Source: an uncultured Candidatus Entotheonella sp. (GTDB lineage Bacteria > Tectomicrobia > Entotheonellia > Entotheonellales > Entotheonellaceae). From it: DNA of 64,000 nucleotides. A program made the position numbers and the translations under genes. The stretch lies in contig OY282375.1 in the NCBI GenBank assembly GCA_958295825.1, positions 2,217,489-2,281,488 of the forward strand, written 5' to 3'. Below the pieces are notes generated by a model. It was not told the origin of the DNA. It saw only the letters and a list, made by a program, of their open reading frames with translations, and searched no databases. Below, piece by piece: positions 7,825-16,539 of this stretch (position 1 is its first letter; every line of letters starts with the position of its first letter).

Positions 7825-8792
7825 CGCTGTCGCTTGCTTTCCTGGGCGCTATGGCGCTCTGCGTCGCCTTCGGGTCCTCCGCCTGGGCCGACACTGGCTG
7901 GTTCGGGGAGCGCATGCCCGAGACGCTCATCACCGGCGCGACGCAGGGCGATTACGTTCACAGCGGGGACGATACCGCCATGGTATACGTGCCAGCGGGT
8001 TACTTTCTACGGGGTACTACCAAGGCAGAGGCGGATGCGTTGAGCAGGCGGTTCGGGGACTTTTTTATGGTTGAAACGCCGCAACGCTCGATTTACCTGC
8101 CGGCTTACTACATCGACAAATTCGAGGTGACGAACCAGCAATACGGCGCGTTTCTGGACGCGCTTAAACGCGGCGAACGCCACGCCATACACCCCGACGC
8201 GCCACCCGACAAGGACTACACCCCAACGTATTGGCGCGACAGCCGCCTTAACGGCCCCGATCACCCTGTTACCGCGGTGGATTGGTACGACGCCTTTGCC
8301 TACTGCCGCTGGGCCGGCAAGCAACTGCCCACTGAGGCGCAGTGGGAAAAAGCGGCGCGCGGCCCGGACGGGCTGGCGTATCCGTGGGGCGACACTTGGC
8401 AGGCGGCGTATTCCAACAACGTCGAATCGACGTTTGGGCACCCGGTTCTGGACGACCGTCAATGGGTCCTGCTGCTGGGAAATCTGGACCTCGACGCCCT
8501 GCCAGTGTTCACCTGGCCGGTGGGCAGCTTCCCGCAGGGCGTCAGTCCCTATGGCGCGCACGACATGGGCGGTAACCTCTGGGAGTGGGCCCGCGACCGC
8601 TACATCAAGGACTACTACCACGTGGCGCCGTCGCACGATCCGCCCGGACCGACGGCTTCGCCGTATCGCGTACTGCGCGGCGGCTGCTGGAGCAGCCATC
8701 GGGGTAAAATCCGCGCTGCCTACCGCAATTACGATCTGGCTGCCGACCGCCACCTGGAAATCGGCTTCCGCTGTGCCTTGGCAGCCGAATAG
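7821..8792 (+). CDS. Exported formylglycine-generating-enzyme (SUMF1/FGE-sulfatase) domain protein
   Basis: The product has 323 residues from a GTG at 7821 that overlaps the previous stop. A signal peptide (LAFLGAMALCVAFGSSAWA) precedes the domain. Family blocks are in order: YVPAGYFLRGTT, YIDKFEVTNQQYGAFL, HPVTAVDWYDAFAYCRWAGK, LPTEAQWEKAARG, YPWGD, DMGGNLWEWARD, LRGGCWSS and IGFRCAL. These match the FGE-like fold used by sulfatase activators and by many non-catalytic relatives. I do not see the paired active-site Cys arrangement of true aerobic FGE. With no sulfatase gene alongside, a binding or modification role with the PepSY and helical proteins is more likely. Confidence 0.85.
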   Translation: MTLSLAFLGAMALCVAFGSSAWADTGWFGERMPETLITGATQGDYVHSGDDTAMVYVPAGYFLRGTTKAEADALSRRFGDFFMVETPQRSIYLPAYYIDKFEVTNQQYGAFLDALKRGERHAIHPDAPPDKDYTPTYWRDSRLNGPDHPVTAVDWYDAFAYCRWAGKQLPTEAQWEKAARGPDGLAYPWGDTWQAAYSNNVESTFGHPVLDDRQWVLLLGNLDLDALPVFTWPVGSFPQGVSPYGAHDMGGNLWEWARDRYIKDYYHVAPSHDPPGPTASPYRVLRGGCWSSHRGKIRAAYRNYDLAADRHLEIGFRCALAAE

Positions 8793-8838
8793 GGCGGACT
8801 TCAATCAACGTATCCCAAAACCCACAGGAGAACCTCCC

Positions 8839-9489
8839 ATGCCAACCAAGGGCACCGGCATATTCCTCGTCTACACGGACATCGACCCGCAACACGAAGA
8901 CGAATTCAACGACTGGTACAACACCGAACACCTCGCCGAACTGCTCGCCGTGCCCGGCATTCTGGCCGCGGCACGCTACGAAGCCGTCAAAGGCGGTCCG
9001 AAATACCTCGCCGCCTACGAGATCGACAGCACCGACGTGCTGCAAACCCCAGCCTTCAAGAACCGCTCTCGGACCCCTTGGGGCGAGCGCGTGTCGCCGT
9101 CCGTCATCGGCAAGAACCTGACCCGCGTCGTCGGGCAGCAGATATTCCCTGAGCAGGTGGAAATGCCGGACCGCGGCATGGCGCCTTGCCTGCAAATCGG
9201 CCGCATGTCGGTTCCGCAGGAAGTCGACGCTGAATGGAACGCTTGGTACAGCGGCGAATACGTGCCCGGCTATCGCAAGGTGCCCGGTGTCATCTACGCC
9301 CGCCGCTACCGCGTCATCGACGGCGCCACCGGCTATGCCACGGTTTACGAGTTCGAGAACGAGAAAGTCCCCGAAACCACTGCCTGGCACGACCAGCGCC
9401 AGAATTCCTCGCCGAACTCCGAACGCATGCGGCAGGCCATGACACACGCGGAAGGCTCACCTGGCGTCTATCGCCGCATTGATCCTTAG
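8839..9489 (+). CDS. EthD-like / dimeric alpha-beta barrel domain protein
   Basis: The protein has 216 residues, ATG 8839, and CAGGAG upstream. It contains two copies of a ferredoxin-like dimeric alpha-beta barrel unit: IFLVYTDIDPQHEDEFNDWY with EHLAELLAVPGILAAARYE, then QEVDAEWNAWYSGEYVPGYR with VPGVIYARRYR. This NDWYNTEH signature occurs in small proteins near catabolic oxygenases and hydrolases (EthD and DUF4286-type), usually without proven activity. It lies 46 bases after the FGE-like gene and 64 before the lactonase-like gene, so it may belong with either. No signal peptide. Confidence 0.7.
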   Translation: MPTKGTGIFLVYTDIDPQHEDEFNDWYNTEHLAELLAVPGILAAARYEAVKGGPKYLAAYEIDSTDVLQTPAFKNRSRTPWGERVSPSVIGKNLTRVVGQQIFPEQVEMPDRGMAPCLQIGRMSVPQEVDAEWNAWYSGEYVPGYRKVPGVIYARRYRVIDGATGYATVYEFENEKVPETTAWHDQRQNSSPNSERMRQAMTHAEGSPGVYRRIDP

Positions 9490-9553
9490 GCGCTTGGGCT
9501 AGGGGCGCCGGACCGGTCCCAGCCTTGCCATTTCGTTACCCGGAGACCACTCC

Positions 9554-10573
9554 ATGCCGACCCAACTCTACGTTTCCCTGCAAGGCGACGACTGCATCCG
9601 CCGTTTCACCCTCGATGCCCCGACCGGCAAGCTGGCCCCCCTGGATCCGGTTGCTGTTCCGGGCGGACCGGCCCCCATGGCGGTCGATCCAACAGGAAAA
9701 TTCTTGCACGTGGGCCGCCGCGGCGTGTGCGAGGTGTCAAGCTTTCGCATCGATCCGCACACCGGCGATCTCATCCCCATCGGCACTGCCCCCCTCGACG
9801 CCGAGCCTTGCTACCTAGGCATGGACCGTCAGGGCAGATTTCTGTTTTCCGCCTACTACGCCGCCGGCAAGGCTGCGGTGCACCCCATTAACAACGACGG
9901 CGCCATCGGCACCCCGCCCATCGAATGGCTGGACACCGCTACCGGCGCGCATGCCTTGCAGACGGACCCGAGCAATCGATTTGCCTTTGTGCCGCACATC
10001 GCCGGCAATGGTCCCAACGCCATCTTCCAGTACCGCTTCGACGCGCCAACAGGCCGTCTGACCCCCAACACGCCCGCCCGGCTCACCCCGCCTGAGCCTG
10101 TGGGGCCGCGGCACTTCTGCTTCCATCCCCTTAGGGACATCGTGTACTTTTCCAACGAGCAGGGCTGCAGCGTCACCGCCTACGCTCTCAACTCCGCAGC
10201 GGGCACGCTGAGCGCCTTCCAAACTGTTTCCACCCTGCCGGACGATTTCGACGGCGACAACACCTGCGCTCAGATACACATGACGCCCTCAGGCCGCATG
10301 CTGTTCGCCCCGAACCGCGGCCACAACAGCTTGGCCTGTTTCACCGTGGACCCCAACACGGGCACCCTGACCCCCACCGACCGCATTGCCACCGAACCCG
10401 TGCCGCGCGCCTTCGGAATCGATCCCAGCGGCCATTTTCTCTACGCCGCCGGCCTCGAATCCGGCCGCCTTGCCGCCTACCATATCGACGCCGACAGCGG
10501 CACCCTGTACCACCTGGAAACCTATAACGTGGGCAGTACTCCCATGTGGGTGACGATTCTGTCACGTCCGTAA
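9554..10573 (+). CDS. Lactonase family beta-propeller protein (6-phosphogluconolactonase type, PF10282)
   Basis: The protein has 339 residues and no signal peptide. Repeated propeller blades each show a strand followed by DPxGKF/RFLxxxx and a TGxL turn: VDPTGKFLHVG, MDRQGRFLFSAY, MTPSGRMLFAPN and IDPSGHFLYAAG, with DAPTGKL, DAPTGRL and DPNTGTL. That is the seven-bladed Pgl/YbhE-type fold, in which some members hydrolyse 6-phosphogluconolactone or related sugar lactones. A sugar kinase and two enolase-superfamily enzymes lie in the same neighbourhood, consistent with sugar-acid metabolism, but the true substrate is not shown. Confidence 0.85.
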   Translation: MPTQLYVSLQGDDCIRRFTLDAPTGKLAPLDPVAVPGGPAPMAVDPTGKFLHVGRRGVCEVSSFRIDPHTGDLIPIGTAPLDAEPCYLGMDRQGRFLFSAYYAAGKAAVHPINNDGAIGTPPIEWLDTATGAHALQTDPSNRFAFVPHIAGNGPNAIFQYRFDAPTGRLTPNTPARLTPPEPVGPRHFCFHPLRDIVYFSNEQGCSVTAYALNSAAGTLSAFQTVSTLPDDFDGDNTCAQIHMTPSGRMLFAPNRGHNSLACFTVDPNTGTLTPTDRIATEPVPRAFGIDPSGHFLYAAGLESGRLAAYHIDADSGTLYHLETYNVGSTPMWVTILSRP

Positions 10574-10663
10574 GGTTGGCTTTGGGCTAACTGCACGGGC
10601 GGGTGCTCCTGAAGCTCTCACGTTTGGGGGGGGGTAGGGAGAGGCACAAACCGGCAGTTTCAT

Positions 10664-12148
10664 TTACAGCTCAAACACGGAGCACCACCGCTCGTATGCC
10701 TCCCGGTACGCCGGCAATGCGCTGGGCTCCGGTGCGAAGGTCGCCACTTGCAGCTGGCCGCGTAGCGCCTCAGCCGCATCGCGGTACAAACCGGCGCCAA
10801 GGCCGGCGGCGCGGGCGGCGCCTTGGGCGCCGTCGGTTTCGTACAACTCCAGGCGCGTGGCGGTGAGGGTGGCGAAAGCAGAGCAGAACAGCGGGCTGAG
10901 AAACAGATTGGCCGCGGCGGCGCGCACGGTACGGGTTCCCAGGCCAAGGCCGCGCATCATCTGCAGACCGTGATGCAGGGCGAAAACAATGCCCTCCTGT
11001 GCGGCCCGCAGCAGGTGCGCGCGGGTGTGACGGTTGAAATCGAGACCGTCGAGACGCGCGCCGGTCAGGCGGTCGTGCAGCAGGCGTTCGGCACCGTTGC
11101 CGAACGGCAGCAAGGACAGCCCGTCGGCGCCGATGGGAGCGGTGGCTGCCAGGCGGTTCATGTCGTCATAGTCCGTTCCCGCTGCCATCACCGCGTGCCG
11201 CAGCCAGCGGTACAAGCTGCCGGCGCCGTTGATGCACAGCAAGGTGCCATAGCGCGGGCGCGGGCGCTGATGGTTGACGTGCAGAAACGTGTTGACCCGA
11301 CCTTGAACATCGACCCGCGGCGTGTCGCTCACGGCATAGACGACCCCAGACGTTCCCGCCGTTGCCGCCACCTCGCCTGGCTCCAGCACGTTGAGAGACA
11401 GCGCATTGTTGGGCTGATCACCGCTGCGGTACGCCAGCGGGATGGCAGCCGACAGCCCCAACTCCATGGCGGCGTCGGACCGTAGGGTGCCCTGCACCGA
11501 GAAGACCTCCACAATGGGCGGGAAGTACGCCGCCGGAATACCGTAATGTGCCAACAGCACCTCGGCCATGCCGTCTCTCTGAAAATCCCACAAGATACCC
11601 TCCGAGAGGCCTGTGGGCGTCGTCACCGCCTCACCGGTCATGCGCAGCGCCACGTAGTCCCCCGGCAGCATCGCCTTGTGCACGCGGGCGAACACGTCCG
11701 GTTCGTTGTCCTTCACCCATTTCAGTTTCGAGGCGGTGAAATTTCCCGGCGAGTTGAGCAGGCGCTGCATGCACACGTCCTCGCCCAACGCCTCGAAGGC
11801 CCGGCGGCCGGTGTCAGCCGCGCGGCTATCGCACCACAGAATGGCCGGGCGCAGCACCCGAAGAGCGTGGTCCACCAGCACCAAACCGTGCATCTGGTAC
11901 GACAGCCCAATGGCCTTGACCGCCCGCCACGACGCCGGGTGCGCGGCGGCCAATTGCCGGGTGACCGCGCACACGTGCGTCCACCACACCTCGGGGTCCT
12001 GCTCCGCCCAACCAGGCCGTGGTGCCTGGATAGGCAACTCGTCGGCCGGCGAGACCGCCGAGCCCATTACCGCGCCGCTGTCCGCTTCAACCAGTGCTGC
12101 CTTGACCGCCGAACTGCCGAGGTCGTAGCCCAACAGGTAGCCCGCCAT
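10664..12148 (-). CDS. FGGY-family carbohydrate kinase, xylulokinase-like
   Basis: The protein has 494 residues, the typical size for the family. It phosphorylates a sugar or polyol with ATP. The N-terminal phosphate motif GYDLGSSAVKAALVE, the block PGWAEQDPEVWW, and ILWCDSRAADTGRR are diagnostic of xylulokinase-like FGGY enzymes. Later blocks GEVAATAGTSGVVYAV and LSLLPFGNGAERL correspond to the ATP-binding C-terminal domain. ATG 12148 with GGAGGAAT upstream fixes the start; the frame stays open upstream without similarity. It is convergent with the lactonase gene. The sugar specificity cannot be read from the sequence. Confidence 0.88.
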   Translation of the reverse strand: MAGYLLGYDLGSSAVKAALVEADSGAVMGSAVSPADELPIQAPRPGWAEQDPEVWWTHVCAVTRQLAAAHPASWRAVKAIGLSYQMHGLVLVDHALRVLRPAILWCDSRAADTGRRAFEALGEDVCMQRLLNSPGNFTASKLKWVKDNEPDVFARVHKAMLPGDYVALRMTGEAVTTPTGLSEGILWDFQRDGMAEVLLAHYGIPAAYFPPIVEVFSVQGTLRSDAAMELGLSAAIPLAYRSGDQPNNALSLNVLEPGEVAATAGTSGVVYAVSDTPRVDVQGRVNTFLHVNHQRPRPRYGTLLCINGAGSLYRWLRHAVMAAGTDYDDMNRLAATAPIGADGLSLLPFGNGAERLLHDRLTGARLDGLDFNRHTRAHLLRAAQEGIVFALHHGLQMMRGLGLGTRTVRAAAANLFLSPLFCSAFATLTATRLELYETDGAQGAARAAGLGAGLYRDAAEALRGQLQVATFAPEPSALPAYREAYERWCSVFEL

Positions 12149-12374
12149 GCCGATTCCTCCACTCGCAGGGTTCAGGGACGTCCTCCAGAGCATTTTACAT
12201 TCGCGGGGTATCGGCGGGGGCAGCCGTATTCGACCGCCCTGAGTTTCCTTGATTTCAGCGGGTTTTGGTCTGATAGTTTGGCCTGCTACTGAGGCGCAGC
12301 ATGTGGATCGCAAACGCAGAACGGAGGGAAGGGCATTGGGCATCAGGACGATTTCCAAAGGCAAGTTTCAAGCT

Positions 12375-13250
12375 ATGACCGTATTCTTTGCTCTGATGCT
12401 CTGGCTTGCACACGGTGTAGCGACGGGACAGGAGGGGCCATCGGTGGAGCGCGGCGCCTATGTGTTCCGGGCTGCGGGCGGCTGTAGTTGTCACACTGAC
12501 GTGAAAAACGATGGCGCCTTCATGGCAGGCGGGCGTCCGATCGCCACCCCGTTCGGGACCATCTACAGCACGAATATCACACCCGACCCGAAGACCGGCA
12601 TCGGCGCCTGGAGCGATGCGGATTTTCTGCGGGCCATGACACTGGGCGTGGGGCCGTCGGGCGAACAGTACTTTCCCGTCTTTCCTTACACCTCCTTCAC
12701 CCGCATGACCCGACAGGACGTGCTGGACTTGAAAGCCTACATCTTCTCGATAACTCCGGTTGAACAGGCCAACCGAACGCCCGAGCTGCAGGCCCCCTTC
12801 GGCTGGCGCTTCGGCGTACGGATGTGGAAGTGGCTGTACTTTCAACCTGGAACTCTGCAACCGGATCCCGGCCAATCGCCGCAATGGAATCGGGGCTCGT
12901 ATCTCGCGCAGGCCCTCGGTCACTGCGGCGAATGTCACACCCCGCGCAACCTCATGGGGGGCTTGCAGAAGGGCCGGCGGCACGCCGGCGCCGTTGACGG
13001 CCCGGACGGCGAACTGGCCCCGAACATCACGCCTGATGCGGACACCGGCATTGGCTCCTGGAGCCCTGCGGACCTCGTCTGGTTCCTCCAGCTGGGGCTG
13101 AAACCCGATGGCGACGATACCCAAGGCCTCATGAGCGAGCTCATCGAAACGGGATACAGCCATCTCAGCGAGAGCGACCTGGAGGCGATAGCGGTCTACA
13201 TTCAATCTTTACCTGCTATTCACAATGAGGTTGTCCCGCCAGAGAATTAA
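12375..13250 (+). CDS. Exported cytochrome c with two heme domains (alcohol-dehydrogenase cytochrome subunit-like)
   Basis: There are 291 residues from ATG 12375, with a signal peptide (TVFFALMLWLAHGVATGQ). Two homologous domains each carry an N-terminal heme site and an NITPD..TGIG.WS..D block: IYSTNITPDPKTGIGAWSD and LAPNITPDADTGIGSWSP. The second site is a normal CGECH. The first is GGCSCHTD, with only one residue between the cysteines. The fold resembles the cytochrome subunits of membrane-bound dehydrogenases that pass electrons to the respiratory chain, yet no dehydrogenase gene is adjacent. The frame is open further upstream, but only this start gives a signal peptide. Confidence 0.85.
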   Translation: MTVFFALMLWLAHGVATGQEGPSVERGAYVFRAAGGCSCHTDVKNDGAFMAGGRPIATPFGTIYSTNITPDPKTGIGAWSDADFLRAMTLGVGPSGEQYFPVFPYTSFTRMTRQDVLDLKAYIFSITPVEQANRTPELQAPFGWRFGVRMWKWLYFQPGTLQPDPGQSPQWNRGSYLAQALGHCGECHTPRNLMGGLQKGRRHAGAVDGPDGELAPNITPDADTGIGSWSPADLVWFLQLGLKPDGDDTQGLMSELIETGYSHLSESDLEAIAVYIQSLPAIHNEVVPPEN

Positions 13251-13277
13251 ACCGAGATCAACCACAGTATCCGCATC

Positions 13278-13305
13278 GTACAACGTCGTACAATTCGCCT
13301 TGTAC
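13278..13305. promoter_or_regulatory. Candidate operator: GTACAA repeats
   Basis: GTACAA occurs at 13278 and again at 13288 (ten bases, one helical turn apart), and TTGTAC follows at 13300. The pair 13288-13305 is a perfect inverted repeat with a six-base spacer. It lies 63 bases before the enolase-superfamily gene and resembles GntR-type operators. The regulator is unknown. Confidence 0.4.
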
Positions 13306-13367
13306 CATCCGCTATGCAAGCAAGCTCCCTTTAACCTTCATTCGCCGCGACGCCATGAAAGGTCACC

Positions 13368-14543
13368 ATGAACCACACGCCAATCATCGAACGCATCCAG
13401 CTCACCCGCTACCGTTTTCCGTTCAACAACATCGGGTACGACCTCAGCTTCGCCATGGGAGCGTTTTACGAACCCGGCCAGCAGGGCGCCCGCTCGGCCT
13501 TGGGCATCCGCATCCATACCGACGTGGGCGTGACCGGCGAATACGTCAGCATCGCGCCCGCCACCTTCGAGCAGATCAACCTGTTCGCGCCGTTCCTGAT
13601 CGGCAAGAACGCCCTCGAACGCGAGCGCTTCTACAACCAGGCCAAGGTCATCCTGCGCAAGAACGACCGCATGGGCATCGGCCCTGTCGACATTGCCCTG
13701 TGGGACTTGGCGGGCAAGATTCACCAGGCGCCGATCTACCGACTGCTCGGCGGCTACCGCGAAGACCTGCCGACTTACGCCAGCACCTACCACGCCGACC
13801 GCACTCCCGGCGGCCTCGACTGCCCGGAGGCGTTCGCCGACTTCGCCGAGCAGTGCCTTGAAATGGGCTATCAGGGGTTCAAGATTCACTCGTGGGGCGA
13901 AGGCCCCATCGCACGGGAAGTCGCCACGGTGCACGCCGTTGGGCGGCGCGTTGGCGGCAAAATGGCCCTGATGCTCGATCCGTGCTGCGCTTACAACACC
14001 TACGCCGACGCCTTGCGGGTCGGGCGGGCTTGCGACGCCGAGGGATTTTTCTGGTACGAGGACCCGCTCAAGGATGGCGGCGTGTCGCACTACGCACACC
14101 GGCAACTGCGCCGCGCCCTGACCACGCCGCTACTGCAGGGCGAGCACCTGCACCTCGTCGAAGCGCACGTTGACATGGCGGCCGCCGAGGCCACCGACTT
14201 CGCGCGCGCCGACCCTGAGTACGACGGCGGCATTACTGGTGTGATGAAAATCGCCCACGCCGCGGAAGGGTTCGGCATGGACCTGGAACTACACATCGCC
14301 GGTCCGGCGCAGCGTCACTGCATGGCGGCCATGCGCAATTCCAATTTCTACGAAATGGGGCTGGTACACCCCAAGCTGGACAACATCGTATCGCTGCCGA
14401 TCTACCAGGACGGCTACGACGACGAACTGACGAGCATCGACAAGAATGGTTGCGTGCGGGTGCCTCAGGGGCCGGGCCTGGGGGTCGCCTACGACTGGAC
14501 CGCGGCAGAGCGCTTTCGCGTAGATGAAGTGGTGATCAAATAG
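13368..14543 (+). CDS. Mandelate racemase/muconate lactonizing enzyme family protein (enolase superfamily)
   Basis: The protein has 391 residues. The capping domain is N-terminal and the barrel C-terminal. The GPVDIALWDLAGK motif, the catalytic base region FKIHSW (KxH), and metal ligands in LMLDPCCAYNTY (Asp), WYEDPLKD (Glu) and LLQGEHLH (Glu) are all present. Such enzymes abstract a proton next to a carboxylate, mostly in sugar-acid dehydration or racemisation. With KxH as first base and no obvious second-barrel Lys, an acid-sugar dehydratase-like reaction is more likely than muconate cycloisomerisation. A GTACAA palindrome upstream suggests specific regulation. A second paralogue lies at 21456. 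Confidence 0.87.
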   Translation: MNHTPIIERIQLTRYRFPFNNIGYDLSFAMGAFYEPGQQGARSALGIRIHTDVGVTGEYVSIAPATFEQINLFAPFLIGKNALERERFYNQAKVILRKNDRMGIGPVDIALWDLAGKIHQAPIYRLLGGYREDLPTYASTYHADRTPGGLDCPEAFADFAEQCLEMGYQGFKIHSWGEGPIAREVATVHAVGRRVGGKMALMLDPCCAYNTYADALRVGRACDAEGFFWYEDPLKDGGVSHYAHRQLRRALTTPLLQGEHLHLVEAHVDMAAAEATDFARADPEYDGGITGVMKIAHAAEGFGMDLELHIAGPAQRHCMAAMRNSNFYEMGLVHPKLDNIVSLPIYQDGYDDELTSIDKNGCVRVPQGPGLGVAYDWTAAERFRVDEVVIK

Positions 14544-14561
14544 GCGGGAATCTGTCGCCGC

Positions 14562-16133
14562 TCAGACGATCTGTGGCCCGGTGTACCGTTCGGCCCACGG
14601 TCCGCCGCCGCGCGCCTGCCGCATGACCGCCGACAACATCTGCAGGATATCCGACGCCACCACGCCGTCGGGGCCGGTTTCGGCAACGCCCAGGTCACCC
14701 GCCACGCCGTGTACGAAGACACCCATGCAGACCGCCTCAGGAATCGTAAGGCCCAATCCAGACATGGCTGCAATGGCGCCGGTAAGGACGTCGCCCGCTC
14801 CCGGCGTGGCCATGCCGGAATTGCCGCTCAAGTTGATGAACACCTGTCCGTCGTCGGGGGTAGCAATCAACGAGTGCGCGCCTTTCAGAACGACAAACGC
14901 TCCGAAACGCGCCGCGGTTTCCTGGACGATAGCAATCCGGTCGGATTCCACCTCGTTGACGGACCGCCCGGTCAGGCGGGCCATTTCGCCGGTGTGGGGA
15001 GTTAGAATGGTCGGCGCCTGTCGATTGGCGAGAGCCGATGGTTCACCGCCCACGGCCGTGATGCCGTCACCGTCGATCAGCAGCGGCTTGGTCAACTCGG
15101 CAGCCAGCTCGCGCACCAATTGCTGCGATTCTGTGTCCAATGACAGCCCGGGGCCGAGCACCACGAAATCTACCCGCTCGGCGAGGTCCAACAGGGCCGC
15201 CTTGTTGCCAAGACCTATACTGCCGGCCGGCGTTTCCCGTTGCGGGGCGAAGACGATCTCAGGGCCTTTGTTCGCCAGGAACGGCGTCATGGAAACGGGG
15301 GCAGCGAGGCGCGCGTAGCCGCCACCGGCTTTCAGGAACGACATGGCGGCCAAGTACGGTGCGCCGTAATAACTGCCCGCTCCGGCGATGAACAGCGCGT
15401 CGCCGAAGGTTCCCTTGTGGCCCTGCGGGTTGCGTGGCGGCAGCGGCAGGGGGGCGTTGACGGCCACCTGCAAGCCGGCCGCCTCGATCATGGATGGCGG
15501 GAAGGAAAGGGGAGAGACGTACAGGCTGCCGCAATGACCAAAGCCAGGCCACAACAAGTTGCCGCGCTTGGGCAGACCGAAGGTGATGGTCAGGTCGGCC
15601 CACACGGCAGCACCCATCACCGCACCGGTATCGCCGTGCACGCCGGACGGCACGTCGAGGCTCAGCACGGTTTTGCCGCTGTCGTTGATTCGCTCAATGG
15701 CCTCGCGTTGCAGACCCGCCACCGGACGGGACAGTCCCGTGCCCAATAGGGCATCCACAATCACGTCGCAGGCAGCAAGATCGGCGGCCAGAGGACCGAT
15801 TTCTTTGAGGGTGTCAACCTTGATCGGCAGGCGGGACAAGATTTGCCGATTTTTCATGGCGGCGCCACGAAGGCGACTCTCGTCACCGACCACGACCACC
15901 TTCAAGTCGGCCTTGGCGGCGTGAAGGCGACGCGCCACTACGAAGCCGTCGCCGCCGTTGTTGCCGACGCCACACACGATGACAAAACTTTTGCCCGCTA
16001 CGCCGACCTCGCGTCCAAGCACGGCGCAGGCCGCCTCGCCGGCGTTCTCCATGAGCAGGTCCTCGGGAATGCCGAAACTCTCGATCGCCTCGCGGTCCAG
16101 CGCCCGCATCTCTGCAACACTGCTGACGTTCAT
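14562..16133 (-). CDS. nnrD: Bifunctional NAD(P)H-hydrate epimerase / ADP-dependent dehydratase
   Basis: There are 523 residues from ATG 16133. The N-terminal YjeF (epimerase) domain shows MRALDREAIESFGIP, LLMENAGEAA and VCGVGNNGGDGFVVARRL. The C-terminal carbohydrate-kinase-like dehydratase shows VLGPGLSLDT, ILTPHTGEMARLTG and NSGMATPGAGDVLTGAIAAM. The two activities repair damaged NADH and NADPH hydrates. In-frame starts exist further upstream (ATG 16154, TTG 16181), but ATG 16133 gives the normal N-terminus. The gene stands alone and converges with the enolase-superfamily gene 18 bases away. Confidence 0.95.
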   Translation of the reverse strand: MNVSSVAEMRALDREAIESFGIPEDLLMENAGEAACAVLGREVGVAGKSFVIVCGVGNNGGDGFVVARRLHAAKADLKVVVVGDESRLRGAAMKNRQILSRLPIKVDTLKEIGPLAADLAACDVIVDALLGTGLSRPVAGLQREAIERINDSGKTVLSLDVPSGVHGDTGAVMGAAVWADLTITFGLPKRGNLLWPGFGHCGSLYVSPLSFPPSMIEAAGLQVAVNAPLPLPPRNPQGHKGTFGDALFIAGAGSYYGAPYLAAMSFLKAGGGYARLAAPVSMTPFLANKGPEIVFAPQRETPAGSIGLGNKAALLDLAERVDFVVLGPGLSLDTESQQLVRELAAELTKPLLIDGDGITAVGGEPSALANRQAPTILTPHTGEMARLTGRSVNEVESDRIAIVQETAARFGAFVVLKGAHSLIATPDDGQVFINLSGNSGMATPGAGDVLTGAIAAMSGLGLTIPEAVCMGVFVHGVAGDLGVAETGPDGVVASDILQMLSAVMRQARGGGPWAERYTGPQIV

Positions 16134-16281
16134 AGAACCTGCACCTTCTTCCATCACGCTGTCAAATGGTCTGATTGACAAATCAAGCTACCCATAGTCT
16201 GTAGACCCAAAAGCATCATCCTACCAAAGTTACGTTTCAGTCTTCGTTTCCAAGCCTCGTTTTCATACTGCCAGATACACG

Positions 16282-16539
16282 ATGAGCGACAAACGACTCA
16301 GAAAGCCAAGCCGAGAAGTAACGCAAATTCTTGCGGACAACCTCCGAACCTATAGAAAAGTGAAGCACCTCTCGCAAGAAGCACTCGCCAATATGTGCGA
16401 TTTGCACCGGACCTACGTGGGTTCGGTAGAGAGAGGGGAGCGTAACGTGACGCTCAGCACCTTGGAGATTCTAGCCACTACCCTTGGTGTGAGCATCCCG
16501 GAACTCCTGACCAAGAGAGCATTTGAGGATGACGGCTGA
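16282..16539 (+). CDS. XRE-family HTH regulator, controller-protein-like
   Basis: The protein has 85 residues with one helix-turn-helix domain: LRTYRKVKHLSQEALANMCD, then LHRTYVGSVERGERNVTLST. The size and sequence resemble the small controller (C) proteins of type II restriction-modification loci and other XRE regulators. Its stop overlaps the start of a broken restriction-endonuclease-like gene (ATG 16529), the usual C-then-R arrangement. No methyltransferase is seen here. The local sequence is less GC-rich than its neighbours, pointing to acquisition. Confidence 0.82.
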   Translation: MSDKRLRKPSREVTQILADNLRTYRKVKHLSQEALANMCDLHRTYVGSVERGERNVTLSTLEILATTLGVSIPELLTKRAFEDDG

